Shown here in pieces: positions 8,835-17,410 of a stretch of DNA of 64,000 nt (position 1 is the first letter of the stretch; each line of letters begins with the position of its first letter). The notes under the pieces are model-generated. The model was not told the origin of the DNA, made no database searches, and worked only from the letters and a program-made list of their open reading frames with translations. The DNA is from Pseudomonas orientalis. GTDB taxonomy: Bacteria; Pseudomonadota; Gammaproteobacteria; Pseudomonadales; Pseudomonadaceae. The stretch is from contig NZ_CP094351.1 in assembly GCF_022807995.1 (NCBI RefSeq), positions 4,573,501-4,637,500 on the forward strand, in the 5' to 3' direction. The position numbers and the translations under genes are program-made.

Positions 8835-8934
8835 TGCAGGAGCGAGCTTGCTCGCGAAGAACGTCAACGATAACGCGTACAGCCTGGATGAATGCGGTGG
8901 CGTTGAGTTTTTCGCGAGCAAGCTCGCTCCTACT
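8835..8934. repeat. REP pair (GTAGGAGCGAGCTTGCTCGC family), copy 2
   Basis: Same inverted doublet as at 7736-7835 with one base change in the first unit (GCAGGAGCGAGC). Its centre reads in the opposite orientation. It ends one base before the argJ stop codon and fills nearly all of the argJ-Nudix gap. Confidence 0.88.
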
Positions 8935-8935
8935 T

Positions 8936-10153
8936 TCAGGTGCGATATTCCGCGTTGATCTTCACGTACTCGTGGGACAGGTCCGTGGTCCAGATGGTTT
9001 CGCTGCACTCGCCGCGACCCAGCTCGATGCGGATGGTGATTTCTTCCTGCTGCATCACTGCCGAGCCCTGGGCTTCGGTGTAGGTTTCGGCGCGGGCACC
9101 ACGGCTGGCAATGCACACGTCGCCGAGGAACACGTCGATCTTGCTCACGTCCAGGTCAGGCACGCCGGCGCGACCAACGGCTGCGAGGATGCGGCCCCAG
9201 TTCGGGTCGGAAGCGAACAAGGCGGTCTTGATCAGCGGCGAGTGCGCCACGGTGTAACCCACATCCAGGCATTCCTGATGGTTGCCGCCGCCGTTGACCT
9301 CAACGGTGACGAACTTGGTCGCGCCCTCACCATCTCGCACGATGGCCTGGGCCACGTCCATGCACACTTCGAATACCGCCTGCTTCAACGCCGCAAACAG
9401 CGGGCCTTCGGTGGAGGTGATTTCAGGCAGATTGGCCTGGCCGGTGGCGATCAGCATGCAGCAGTCGTTGGTGGAGGTGTCCCCGTCGATGGTAATGCGG
9501 TTGAACGACTTGTTGGCGCCGTCCAGCATCAGGCGCTGCAGCACTTCGCGGGAGACTTTGGCGTCAGTGGCGATATAGCCGAGCATGGTGGCCATGTTCG
9601 GGCGGATCATGCCCGCGCCCTTGCTGATACCGGTCACGGTGACGGTCACACCGTCGTGCACGAACTGGCGGCTCGCGCCCTTGGGCAAGGTGTCGGTGGT
9701 CATGATCCCGGTGGCCGCAGCCGCCCAGTTATCCTCAGACAAATCATCCAATGCGGCTTGCAGGGCGCCTTCGATTTTCTCCACCGGCAGCGGCTCACCG
9801 ATCACGCCGGTGGAATACGGCAGCACCTGGCTGGCGTCTACGCCGGTCAACTGCGCCAGCTTCGCGCAGGTGCGCGCAGCGGCGACCAGGCCAGGCTCGC
9901 CGGTACCGGCGTTGGCATTACCGGTGTTGGTCAGCAGGTAACGAATCGCCCCGGCCACACGCTGCTTGGCCAGGATCACCGGTGCAGCGCAAAAAGCGTT
10001 GAGGGTGAACACGCCGGCGACGGTCGAGCCTTCGGCGCAGCGCATCACCACCACATCCTTGCGCCCTGGACGCTTGATACCGGCCGAAGCGATACCAAGT
10101 TCAAAACCGGCGACCGGGTGCAATGTGGGCAAAGGACCAAGACCAACAGCCAT
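8936..10153 (-). CDS. argJ: Bifunctional glutamate N-acetyltransferase/amino-acid N-acetyltransferase
   Basis: This 405-aa enzyme recycles the acetyl group from N-acetylornithine to glutamate (EC 2.3.1.35) and may make N-acetylglutamate from acetyl-CoA (EC 2.3.1.1) in arginine synthesis. The autocleavage site is visible in KGAGMIRPNMATML, with Thr189 as the expected nucleophile that splits the precursor into alpha and beta chains. TNTGNANAGTG and GIMTTDTLPKG are further ArgJ signatures. The frame is open 39 bases upstream, but the ATG at 10153 (MAVGLGPLPTLHP) has AAGGAG correctly placed and gives the usual family start. It lies downstream of secA on the same strand, behind a terminator. Confidence 0.97.
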   Translation of the reverse strand: MAVGLGPLPTLHPVAGFELGIASAGIKRPGRKDVVVMRCAEGSTVAGVFTLNAFCAAPVILAKQRVAGAIRYLLTNTGNANAGTGEPGLVAAARTCAKLAQLTGVDASQVLPYSTGVIGEPLPVEKIEGALQAALDDLSEDNWAAAATGIMTTDTLPKGASRQFVHDGVTVTVTGISKGAGMIRPNMATMLGYIATDAKVSREVLQRLMLDGANKSFNRITIDGDTSTNDCCMLIATGQANLPEITSTEGPLFAALKQAVFEVCMDVAQAIVRDGEGATKFVTVEVNGGGNHQECLDVGYTVAHSPLIKTALFASDPNWGRILAAVGRAGVPDLDVSKIDVFLGDVCIASRGARAETYTEAQGSAVMQQEEITIRIELGRGECSETIWTTDLSHEYVKINAEYRT

Positions 10154-10213
10154 GTATGCGCTCCTTGAGAGAGAGGATGTGTGTGCCGTCACTGTCGACG
10201 GTAAATTAATGGC

Positions 10214-10246
10214 AAAACGCCGCGACGGCTGATGCCGGTCGCGGCG
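10214..10246 (-). terminator. Intrinsic terminator after secA
   Basis: CGCCGCGAC and GTCGCGGCG form a 9-bp stem. Reading the minus strand, TTTT follows the stem. It sits between the secA stop and the argJ start and so separates the two transcripts at least partly. Confidence 0.75.
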
Positions 10247-10274
10247 CAGGATGTTGCAGCGTCAGGCGAAAATC

Positions 10275-13010
10275 TTATTCGATCTGGCCGTGGCAGTGTT
10301 TGTATTTCTTGCCCGAACCGCAGAAGCACAGCTCGTTGCGGCCCAATTTCTGATCATTGCGTACCGGGCTTTGGGCCAGGGCCACATCGACTTCTTCACC
10401 CAACACCTCAGGCGCGTCCAGGCCAGGTGCTTCGTCATGCTGGAACTGCATGCGCGCAGCCAGTGCCTCGGCTTCCTGACGCAGGCGTGCCTCTTCCTCG
10501 ATCGGGTCTTCGCGACGCACCTGAACGTGGGACAGCACGCGAATCGAATCGCGCTTGATCGAATCCAGCAACTCGGAGAACAACGTGAACGACTCGCGCT
10601 TGTACTCCTGCTTCGGGTTCTTCTGTGCGTAGCCACGCAAGTGGATGCCGTGGCGCAGGTGGTCCATGGTCGACAGGTGGTCTTTCCACAGGTCGTCCAG
10701 CACGCGCAGCACGATCTGCTTCTCGAAGGTGCGCAGTGCTTCGGCACTCGCCTGCTCTTCTTTCTCGTTGTATGCGGCCAGCAGCTCGCTCATCAGCTTC
10801 TCGCGCAGCGTCTCTTCGTACAGGTGATCGTCTTCGTCCAGCCACTGCTGGACCGGCAGGTCCACACCGAAGTCGCTCTTCAACGCGGCTTCCAGGCCGG
10901 CTACATCCCACTGCTCAGGCAGCGACTGCGGCGGGATATGCGCGCTGACGGTCGCGTTGAGCACGTCCTGGCGGAAGTCGGCAATGGTCTCGCCAATGTT
11001 GTCGGCGGCCAGCAACGTGTTACGCATGTGATAGATCACTTTACGCTGTTCGTTGTTGACGTCATCGAACTCAAGCAGTTGCTTGCGAATGTCGAAGTTG
11101 CGGCCTTCGACCTTGCGCTGTGCCTTCTCGATGGCGTTGGTCACCATGCGGTGCTCGATCGCTTCGCCGGACTGCATGCCCAGGGCCTTCATGAAGTTCT
11201 TCACGCGGTCCGAGGCGAAGATGCGCATCAGGCTGTCTTCCAGGGACAGGTAGAAACGGCTGGAACCGGCGTCACCCTGGCGACCGGCACGACCACGCAA
11301 CTGGTTGTCGATACGGCGCGATTCGTGACGCTCGGACGCAATCACCTGCAAACCACCGGATTCCAGTACGGCCTGGTGGCGTTTCTGCCAGTCGGCCTTG
11401 ATCTGGGCGATCTGCTCGGGGGTCGGGTTGTCCAGCGAAGCCACTTCCACTTCCCAGTTGCCGCCCAACAGGATGTCGGTACCACGACCAGCCATGTTGG
11501 TGGCGATGGTCAGTGCGCCTGGGCGACCGGCCTGGGCGATGATCTCGGCTTCCTTTTCGTGGAACTTGGCGTTGAGCACCTTGTGCTCGATGCCTTCCTT
11601 GTTGAGCAGGTTGGACACGTGCTCGGAAGTCTCGATGGTCGCGGTACCCACCAGGATGGGGCGGCCCTTGGCCATACCGTCCTTGATGTCGTTGATGATC
11701 GCCGCGTATTTCTCTTCGGCGGTCAGGAACACCAGATCGTTATAGTCTTTACGCGCCAGCGGCTTGTTCGGCGGGATGACCACCACCGACAGACCATAGA
11801 TCTGGTGGAATTCGAACGCTTCGGTGTCGGCCGTACCGGTCATGCCGGACAGTTTGTTGTACAGACGGAAGTAGTTCTGGAAGGTGGTGGACGCCAACGT
11901 CTGGCTTTCGGCCTGGATGTTGAGCATTTCCTTGGCTTCGATGGCCTGGTGCAGGCCTTCGGACAAACGACGACCGGGCATGGTACGGCCGGTGTGTTCG
12001 TCGACCAGAACGACCTGGCCGTCCTGGACGATGTATTCGACGTTGCGATGGAACAGCTTGTGGGCGCGCAGGCCGGCATACACGTGGGTCAGAAGGCCCA
12101 GGTTATGCGCCGAGTACAGGCTTTCGCCTTCGGCCAGCAGGCCGATCTGGGTCAGCATGTCTTCGACGAACTGGTGACCGGCTTCGTTGAGTTCGACCTG
12201 ACGGGTCTTCTCGTCGATGGTGAAGTGACCTTCTTTGGTCACCACGCCTTCGACTTCCTCGATGTGCTGCTCCAGGCGCGGGATCAACTTGTTGATCTCG
12301 GTGTACAGGCGCGAGCTGTCTTCGGCCTGGCCGGAGATGATCAGCGGGGTACGGGCTTCGTCGATGAGGATGGAGTCGACTTCGTCGATCACGGCAAAGT
12401 TGAGTTCGCGCTGGAATTTTTCTTCCATGCTGAACGCCATGTTGTCGCGCAGGTAGTCGAAACCGAATTCGTTGTTGGTGCCGTAGGTGATGTCGGCGGC
12501 GTAGGCGGCGCGCTTCTCTTCCGGCGGCTGGAACGGCGTGACCACACCGACGGTCAGGCCGAGGAATTCATACAGCGGGCGCATCCAGTTGGCGTCCCGG
12601 CGAGCCAGGTAGTCGTTCACCGTCACAACGTGCACGCCCTTGCCGGACAGTGCGTTGAGGTAAACGCCCAGGGTTGCCACCAGGGTCTTGCCTTCACCGG
12701 TACGCATTTCGGCAATCATGCCTTCATGCAAGGTCATGCCGCCGATCAGTTGGACGTCGAAGTGGCGCATGCCCATGACGCGCTTACCGGCTTCACGGGC
12801 GACCGCAAAGGCTTCGGGAAGCAGCTTGTCGAGGGTTTCACCTTTGGCTATGCGGGCCTTGAACTCTTCGGTCTTGGCGCGCAATTGCTCGTCCGACAGG
12901 GCAACCATCTGCTCTTCGAAGGCATTGACCAACTGCACCGTCTTGAGCATGCGTTTGACTTCGCGCTCATTCTTGCTTCCAAAAAGTTTCTTTAACAAAG
13001 GCGCAAACAT
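10275..13010 (-). CDS. secA: Preprotein translocase ATPase SecA
   Basis: At 911 aa, SecA is full length. It drives proteins through SecYEG using ATP. Visible parts: Walker A MRTGEGKT at residues 102-109, the Walker B VIDEVDSILIDEART, the substrate-crosslinking region, helicase motif region 2 with MAGRGTDILLGG and GRAGRQGD, and a C-terminal zinc-binding SEC-C tail (NELCFCGSGKKYKHCHG) used for SecB and lipid contact. The frame is open 13 codons further, but the ATG at 13010 gives the canonical MFAPLLKKLFGSKNER. It is divergent from the DciA gene over 305 bp. Confidence 0.98.
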   Translation of the reverse strand: MFAPLLKKLFGSKNEREVKRMLKTVQLVNAFEEQMVALSDEQLRAKTEEFKARIAKGETLDKLLPEAFAVAREAGKRVMGMRHFDVQLIGGMTLHEGMIAEMRTGEGKTLVATLGVYLNALSGKGVHVVTVNDYLARRDANWMRPLYEFLGLTVGVVTPFQPPEEKRAAYAADITYGTNNEFGFDYLRDNMAFSMEEKFQRELNFAVIDEVDSILIDEARTPLIISGQAEDSSRLYTEINKLIPRLEQHIEEVEGVVTKEGHFTIDEKTRQVELNEAGHQFVEDMLTQIGLLAEGESLYSAHNLGLLTHVYAGLRAHKLFHRNVEYIVQDGQVVLVDEHTGRTMPGRRLSEGLHQAIEAKEMLNIQAESQTLASTTFQNYFRLYNKLSGMTGTADTEAFEFHQIYGLSVVVIPPNKPLARKDYNDLVFLTAEEKYAAIINDIKDGMAKGRPILVGTATIETSEHVSNLLNKEGIEHKVLNAKFHEKEAEIIAQAGRPGALTIATNMAGRGTDILLGGNWEVEVASLDNPTPEQIAQIKADWQKRHQAVLESGGLQVIASERHESRRIDNQLRGRAGRQGDAGSSRFYLSLEDSLMRIFASDRVKNFMKALGMQSGEAIEHRMVTNAIEKAQRKVEGRNFDIRKQLLEFDDVNNEQRKVIYHMRNTLLAADNIGETIADFRQDVLNATVSAHIPPQSLPEQWDVAGLEAALKSDFGVDLPVQQWLDEDDHLYEETLREKLMSELLAAYNEKEEQASAEALRTFEKQIVLRVLDDLWKDHLSTMDHLRHGIHLRGYAQKNPKQEYKRESFTLFSELLDSIKRDSIRVLSHVQVRREDPIEEEARLRQEAEALAARMQFQHDEAPGLDAPEVLGEEVDVALAQSPVRNDQKLGRNELCFCGSGKKYKHCHGQIE

Positions 13011-13315
13011 ATCGGCAGGTTCTTCCACACATAGGGATGGAGGGCGCACCGTCAGTGGCCCGAGCAGCCCTCACGGCCGCATGCGAACGCGCATTCTACC
13101 CGGAATCGTGGGTGAGGAAAGTGGCGTTGTTCCCCGATGCGGGCACGGCGCTGTGAGAGGGCTTGTTTAAAATAAGGGCTTTTGCTGGAACTTCAACCCA
13201 TCAAGCGTAGAAGTTACTTATTGATTTCACGGGAAAAGCCCTGCCGATGCATGGCGTCGGGGCCCACAGGCGCTTTCTGTTAAGATGCTCGCTCTGTTAC
13301 CTAAGGTGTCTAAAC
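13011..13315. other. Divergent promoter region between secA and the DUF721 gene
   Basis: The 305-bp spacer holds no gene. An AT-rich core near 13165-13225 probably carries the secA promoter on the minus strand; a TTGAAG with TATTTT 16 bases on is one possible -35/-10 pair. The plus-strand gene is preceded by an AAGGTG ribosome site. No SecM-like arrest peptide is apparent. Confidence 0.4.
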
Positions 13316-13771
13316 ATGGCATTTCGCCCTCTTCCAGCCCGCGCTCCCAGCGTGTTGCTTCGCGAAGCCAAGCCGTTGAGAGCCATCTTTGGCCACGCCA
13401 AGCGCCTGGGGCATTTGCAACGCCTGCTCGAAAGCCAGTTGCAGCCGGCCGCGCGCGAACACTGTCATGTGGCGTCCTGGCGTGAAGGCAATCTGCTGTT
13501 GATCGTCACTGACGGCCATTGGGCGACCCGTCTGCGTTACCAGCAAAAACGCCTGCTGCGCCAATTGATGGTGTTTGATGAGTTCGCCGGCCTGGTGCGC
13601 ATCCAGTTCAAGGTACAGCCGCCCACCGTGCTGCGCAGCGCGGCGGGACATACCCTGGACCTGTCGGAAAATGCGGCCGAAACCCTTCAGGCCACGGCCG
13701 AAGGGATCAATGATCCGGGTCTGCGCGCGGCACTGCAACGGCTGGCCGCCCATGCCAGGCCCAAATCCTGA
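13316..13771 (+). CDS. dciA: DciA family (DUF721) protein, putative replicative-helicase loader
   Basis: This 151-aa protein begins MAFRPLPARAPSVLLREAKP. It carries the DUF721/DciA domain in residues 15-110, with VASWREGNLLLIVTDGHWAT and RLRYQQKRLLRQL, the basic strand-helix pattern of the family. DciA is the ancestral bacterial loader of DnaB onto the origin in species lacking DnaC. The DUF721 gene beside secA is the usual DciA locus in Pseudomonas. The ATG at 13316 is chosen because it follows AAGGTG and matches family starts. Its stop is only 3 bases from the stop of the convergent HerA-like gene. Family is certain; the loader role is by homology. Confidence 0.85.
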   Translation: MAFRPLPARAPSVLLREAKPLRAIFGHAKRLGHLQRLLESQLQPAAREHCHVASWREGNLLLIVTDGHWATRLRYQQKRLLRQLMVFDEFAGLVRIQFKVQPPTVLRSAAGHTLDLSENAAETLQATAEGINDPGLRAALQRLAAHARPKS

Positions 13772-13774
13772 GCC

Positions 13775-15253
13775 TCACTTGCGCTTGCTGCCGCCCAGCA
13801 ACGAGCCCAGCAAGCCGCGCACCAACTGGCGCCCCATCTGATTGGCGGCCTGCTGCATGGCGGATTTCAGCGCCTTGCCTGCCGTGGTGCCCAGGAATGC
13901 ACCGGCCTTGTCGGTAAAGCTGGGTTCTTCGGTCGCGGGCCTGGCCTCATCGGTCGGTCCCAAGTCTTTACGCGCCATCAGTACTTCGTAGGCTGATTCG
14001 CGGTCAATCGGCTTGTCATAACGGCCCTGCAGCGGCGAACTGGCGATCAACGCCGCCCGTTCGGCCTCGGTCAGCGGCCCGATCCGCGACTGCGGCGGTG
14101 CGACCAGCACCCTCTGGACCCTCTCCGGCGTGCCCTTTTCCTCCAAGGTGCCCACCAGCGCTTCACCGGTGCCCAACTCGGTCAACACCGCCAAGGCATC
14201 GAAGGCCGGGTTGGGTCGGAAACCGTCCGCCACCGCCCGCAGGGATTTTTGCTCTTTGGTGGTAAATGCCCGCAGGCCATGCTGAACACGCAAGCCCAAC
14301 TGCGCCAGCACCGTGTCAGGCAAGTCGCCCGGCGATTGAGTGACAAAGTACACGCCCACCCCTTTGGAACGAATCAAGCGCACCACCTGTTCCAACCGGT
14401 CCTGCAAGGCCTTGGGTGTATCGGCGAACAACAGGTGCGCCTCATCGAAAAACAGCGCCAACAGCGGTTTATCCGCATCGCCACGCTCGGGCAACTGCTC
14501 GAACAGTTCCGCCAGCAGCCACAACAGGAAAGTCGCGTAGACCTTCGGCGCGTCATGCACCAGGCGGCTGGCATCCAGCAGATGGATACGACCGCGCCCG
14601 TCGCCGGCGGGCTGCAAGATATCCTCAAGCTGCAGGGCCGGCTCGCCGAACAGCGCTTCGGCGCCCTGCTGCTCCAGCACCGCAAGGCGCCGCAACAGCG
14701 CCTGGCTGGAGCCGGTGGTCATCAGCGCCGCATCGTCGCCCAACAGTTCAGGGTGATAACGCAGGTGGTTGAGCAATGCCTTGAGGTCTTTGAGGTCCAG
14801 CAGCAACAGGCCTTCACGGTCGGCCACCTTGAAGGTCGCGTACAGCGCCGACTGCTGGCTGTCGGTGAGTTCCAGCAGACTGCCAAGCAACAACGGGCCC
14901 ATTTCACTGATGGTGGTGCGCAACGGATGACCGGACTGGCCGTGGATATCCCACAGCGTGACCGGATAAGCCTTCGGCGCGTAATCAAGAAACGGCATCC
15001 CGGCAATGCGTTCGGCGACTTTGCCCTGAGGGTTGGCCGCGGCGCCCAGACCGCAGAGGTCACCCTTGATGTCGGCGGCGAATACCGCCACGCCCGCATC
15101 GCTGAAGGCTTCCGCCAGGCGCTGCAAGGTGACGGTCTTGCCGGTGCCGGTGGCGCCGGCGATCAACCCGTGACGGTTGGCCAGGCGCATGGGCTGGGCG
15201 ATGGGCTGGCTGTCTGGACCGGCACCGATAAGCAGTTGTGTGGAGTCAGGCAT
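13775..15253 (-). CDS. HerA-like (DUF853) ATP-binding protein
   Basis: This 492-aa P-loop ATPase of the HerA/FtsK superfamily has Walker A GATGTGKT at residues 33-40 and a Walker B stretch LLALFFDEAHLLF near residue 265. An arginine-finger/sensor region QLGLRVQHGLRAFTTKEQK follows. The C-terminal 60 residues (from about 430) are low-complexity with a basic end (LLGGSKRK). Pseudomonas and E. coli YjgR-type homologues are full length at 490-500 aa. Archaeal HerA works with NurA in DNA end resection, but no NurA is nearby and the bacterial DUF853 role is unknown. It is convergent with dciA with no room for a terminator. Confidence 0.9.
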   Translation of the reverse strand: MPDSTQLLIGAGPDSQPIAQPMRLANRHGLIAGATGTGKTVTLQRLAEAFSDAGVAVFAADIKGDLCGLGAAANPQGKVAERIAGMPFLDYAPKAYPVTLWDIHGQSGHPLRTTISEMGPLLLGSLLELTDSQQSALYATFKVADREGLLLLDLKDLKALLNHLRYHPELLGDDAALMTTGSSQALLRRLAVLEQQGAEALFGEPALQLEDILQPAGDGRGRIHLLDASRLVHDAPKVYATFLLWLLAELFEQLPERGDADKPLLALFFDEAHLLFADTPKALQDRLEQVVRLIRSKGVGVYFVTQSPGDLPDTVLAQLGLRVQHGLRAFTTKEQKSLRAVADGFRPNPAFDALAVLTELGTGEALVGTLEEKGTPERVQRVLVAPPQSRIGPLTEAERAALIASSPLQGRYDKPIDRESAYEVLMARKDLGPTDEARPATEEPSFTDKAGAFLGTTAGKALKSAMQQAANQMGRQLVRGLLGSLLGGSKRK

Positions 15254-15268
15254 TTCGTCACCTATGGT

Positions 15269-15295
15269 TAATCTTTAGGGCCGCGAGGTCGATAT
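15269..15295 (+). promoter_or_regulatory. Candidate FliA (sigma-28) promoter for the chemoreceptor gene
   Basis: TAATCTTT, 11 bases, then GTCGATAT compares with TAAAGTTT-N11-GCCGATAA, matching 5-6 of 8 bases in the first element and 6 of 8 in the second, with exact spacing. It lies about 160 bp before the chemoreceptor ATG. Flagellar-sigma control of such genes is established; this instance is inference. Confidence 0.4.
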
Positions 15296-15457
15296 AGACG
15301 GATGTAAGCCCGACAAAGACTAGAAAACGGTCAGATAATTCCGACACGGACCAACGGAGCTATCACCAGAAATATCACACTTTTTTAACGCTGCCATTTT
15401 GCGCCTCCTCTAGAGGGCGCGCACTGGATATCAAGACCTTAGCGGACCCTACAAGCC

Positions 15458-17347
15458 ATGAATAAAAACCTGCGCTTCAGCCATAAAATTTTGCTTGCAG
15501 CCTCCCTTATTGTCATCGCCGCCTTTGCGTTGTTCACCCTCTATAACGACTACCTGCAGCGCAATGCGATTCGTGACGACCTCAATAGCTACCTGCATGA
15601 AATGGGCGACGTCACCGCCGGCAGCATTCAGACCTGGCTCACCGGGCGTATCGCGCTGGTCGAAAACGCCGCACAGAATATCGCCCTCAACCCCGAGCCT
15701 TCCGTGGTTGCCAGCCTGCTGGAACAGAAAGCGCTGACATCGTCGTTCATGGCGACCTACGTCGGCGACAGCCAGGGCACCTTCACTATCCGCCCTGACA
15801 CCAAGATGCCCGAGGGTTTCGACCCGCGTGTGCGCCCCTGGTACAAGGGCGCCCAGGCCAGCAACGGCTCGACTTTGACCGAGCCTTATATCGACGCGGC
15901 CACGGGGCAGCTGATTATTTCCATCGCCACCCCGAGCGCCAAGGCCGGCCAGAGCATCGGCGTGGTGGGCGGCGACCTGAGCCTGCAAACCCTGGTGGAC
16001 AACATTGGCGCGCTGGACCTGGGCGGCATGGGCTACGCATTCCTGGTCAGTGCCGACGGCAAAGTGCTGGTGCACCCGGACAAGGCGCTGGTCATGAAGA
16101 CCCTGGCTGACGTGTACCCCAAGGACACGCCTAAGATCAGCACGGACTTCAGCGAAGTGCAGGCCAACGGCAAGACCAATATCGTGACCTTCACTCCGAT
16201 CAAGGGCCTGCCGTCGGTGAACTGGTACCTGGGCATTTCGGTGGATAAAGCCAAATCCTTCGCCATGCTCACCGAATTCCGCACGTCGGCGGTCATCGCC
16301 ACCCTCATCGCCGTGGTGATCATCATCGCGCTGCTGGGCATGTTGATTCGCGTGTTGCTGCAACCCCTGCATGTGATGACCCGCGCCATGCAGGACATTG
16401 CCGACGGCGAAGGCGACCTGACCCGGCGCCTGACCATCCAGAACAACGACGAGTTCGGCACCCTGGGGACCGCATTCAACCGTTTTGTCGAGCGCATTCA
16501 CACGTCGATCCGCGAAGTGTCCTCGGCCACCGAGCAGGTCAACGAAGTGGCACTGCGGGTGGTCAGCGCGTCCAACTCGTCGATGGTCAATTCAGACGAA
16601 CAGGCCAACCGTACCAACAGCGTCGCCGCTGCGATCAATCAACTGGGCGCTGCCGCTCAGGAAATTGCGCGTAACGCGGCGCAGGCCTCCAGCCAGGCCA
16701 GTGATGCGCGGCATCTGGCTGAAGACGGCCAGCAAGTGGTAGAGCGCAATATCAAGGCCATGACCCAGCTGTCGAGCATGATCAGCGCTTCCAGCAGCAA
16801 TATCGAGGCGCTGAACAGCAAGACGGTGAATATCGGCCAGATCCTTGAAGTGATCACCAGTATTTCCCAGCAAACCAACTTGCTCGCGCTCAACGCCGCC
16901 ATCGAGGCTGCACGTGCCGGTGAAGCCGGCCGCGGCTTTGCGGTGGTGGCCGATGAAGTGCGCAACCTGGCGCATCGCACCCAGGAATCGGCACAACAGG
17001 TGCAGAAAATGATCGAGGAACTGCAAGTCGGCGCCCGGGACTCGGTGAGCACCATGAGTGAAAGCCAGCGCCACAGCCAGGACAGCGTGGAAATCGCCAA
17101 CCTGGCCGGCGAGCGCTTGAACAGCGTGACCCAGCGCATTGGCGAGATCGACGGCATGAACCAGTCCGTGGCCACCGCCACCGAAGAGCAGACCTCGGTG
17201 GTGGAGTCGATCAATATGGACATCACTGAAATCAACACCCTCAACCAGGAAGGCGTGGAAAACCTGCAATCGACGCTGCGCGCCTGCACGGACCTGGAGC
17301 AACAGGCGTCGCGCCTGAAGCAATTGGTGGGCAGCTTCCGCATCTGA
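15458..17347 (+). CDS. Methyl-accepting chemotaxis protein with dCache domain, amino-acid type
   Basis: This 629-aa protein has TM1 at about 10-30, a periplasmic dCache sensor to about 275, TM2, HAMP (TRAMQDIADGEGDLTRRL) and the cytoplasmic signalling hairpin with the core EVITSISQQTNLLALNAAIE. The amino-acid-binding motif known from PctA-type receptors is present at the same numbering: R126, W128, Y129, Y144, D146 and D173. Position 121, Tyr in PctA, is Phe here (GFDPR). The likely ligand is one or more amino acids. There is no C-terminal CheR/CheB pentapeptide; it ends LVGSFRI. The nearest PctA/CtaA relative cannot be set by eye. Confidence 0.93.
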   Translation: MNKNLRFSHKILLAASLIVIAAFALFTLYNDYLQRNAIRDDLNSYLHEMGDVTAGSIQTWLTGRIALVENAAQNIALNPEPSVVASLLEQKALTSSFMATYVGDSQGTFTIRPDTKMPEGFDPRVRPWYKGAQASNGSTLTEPYIDAATGQLIISIATPSAKAGQSIGVVGGDLSLQTLVDNIGALDLGGMGYAFLVSADGKVLVHPDKALVMKTLADVYPKDTPKISTDFSEVQANGKTNIVTFTPIKGLPSVNWYLGISVDKAKSFAMLTEFRTSAVIATLIAVVIIIALLGMLIRVLLQPLHVMTRAMQDIADGEGDLTRRLTIQNNDEFGTLGTAFNRFVERIHTSIREVSSATEQVNEVALRVVSASNSSMVNSDEQANRTNSVAAAINQLGAAAQEIARNAAQASSQASDARHLAEDGQQVVERNIKAMTQLSSMISASSSNIEALNSKTVNIGQILEVITSISQQTNLLALNAAIEAARAGEAGRGFAVVADEVRNLAHRTQESAQQVQKMIEELQVGARDSVSTMSESQRHSQDSVEIANLAGERLNSVTQRIGEIDGMNQSVATATEEQTSVVESINMDITEINTLNQEGVENLQSTLRACTDLEQQASRLKQLVGSFRI

Positions 17348-17410
17348 TACAGAAGGGCTTGGCGGTACTCGGTAAACATGTGGGAGGGGTTTGCTCCGGA
17401 TGAGCATAGG

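Noticed and set aside
10251..12995. A 914-codon open frame antisense to secA
   Set aside because: SecA on the other strand is unmistakable. The antisense product has no family features and arises from codon bias.
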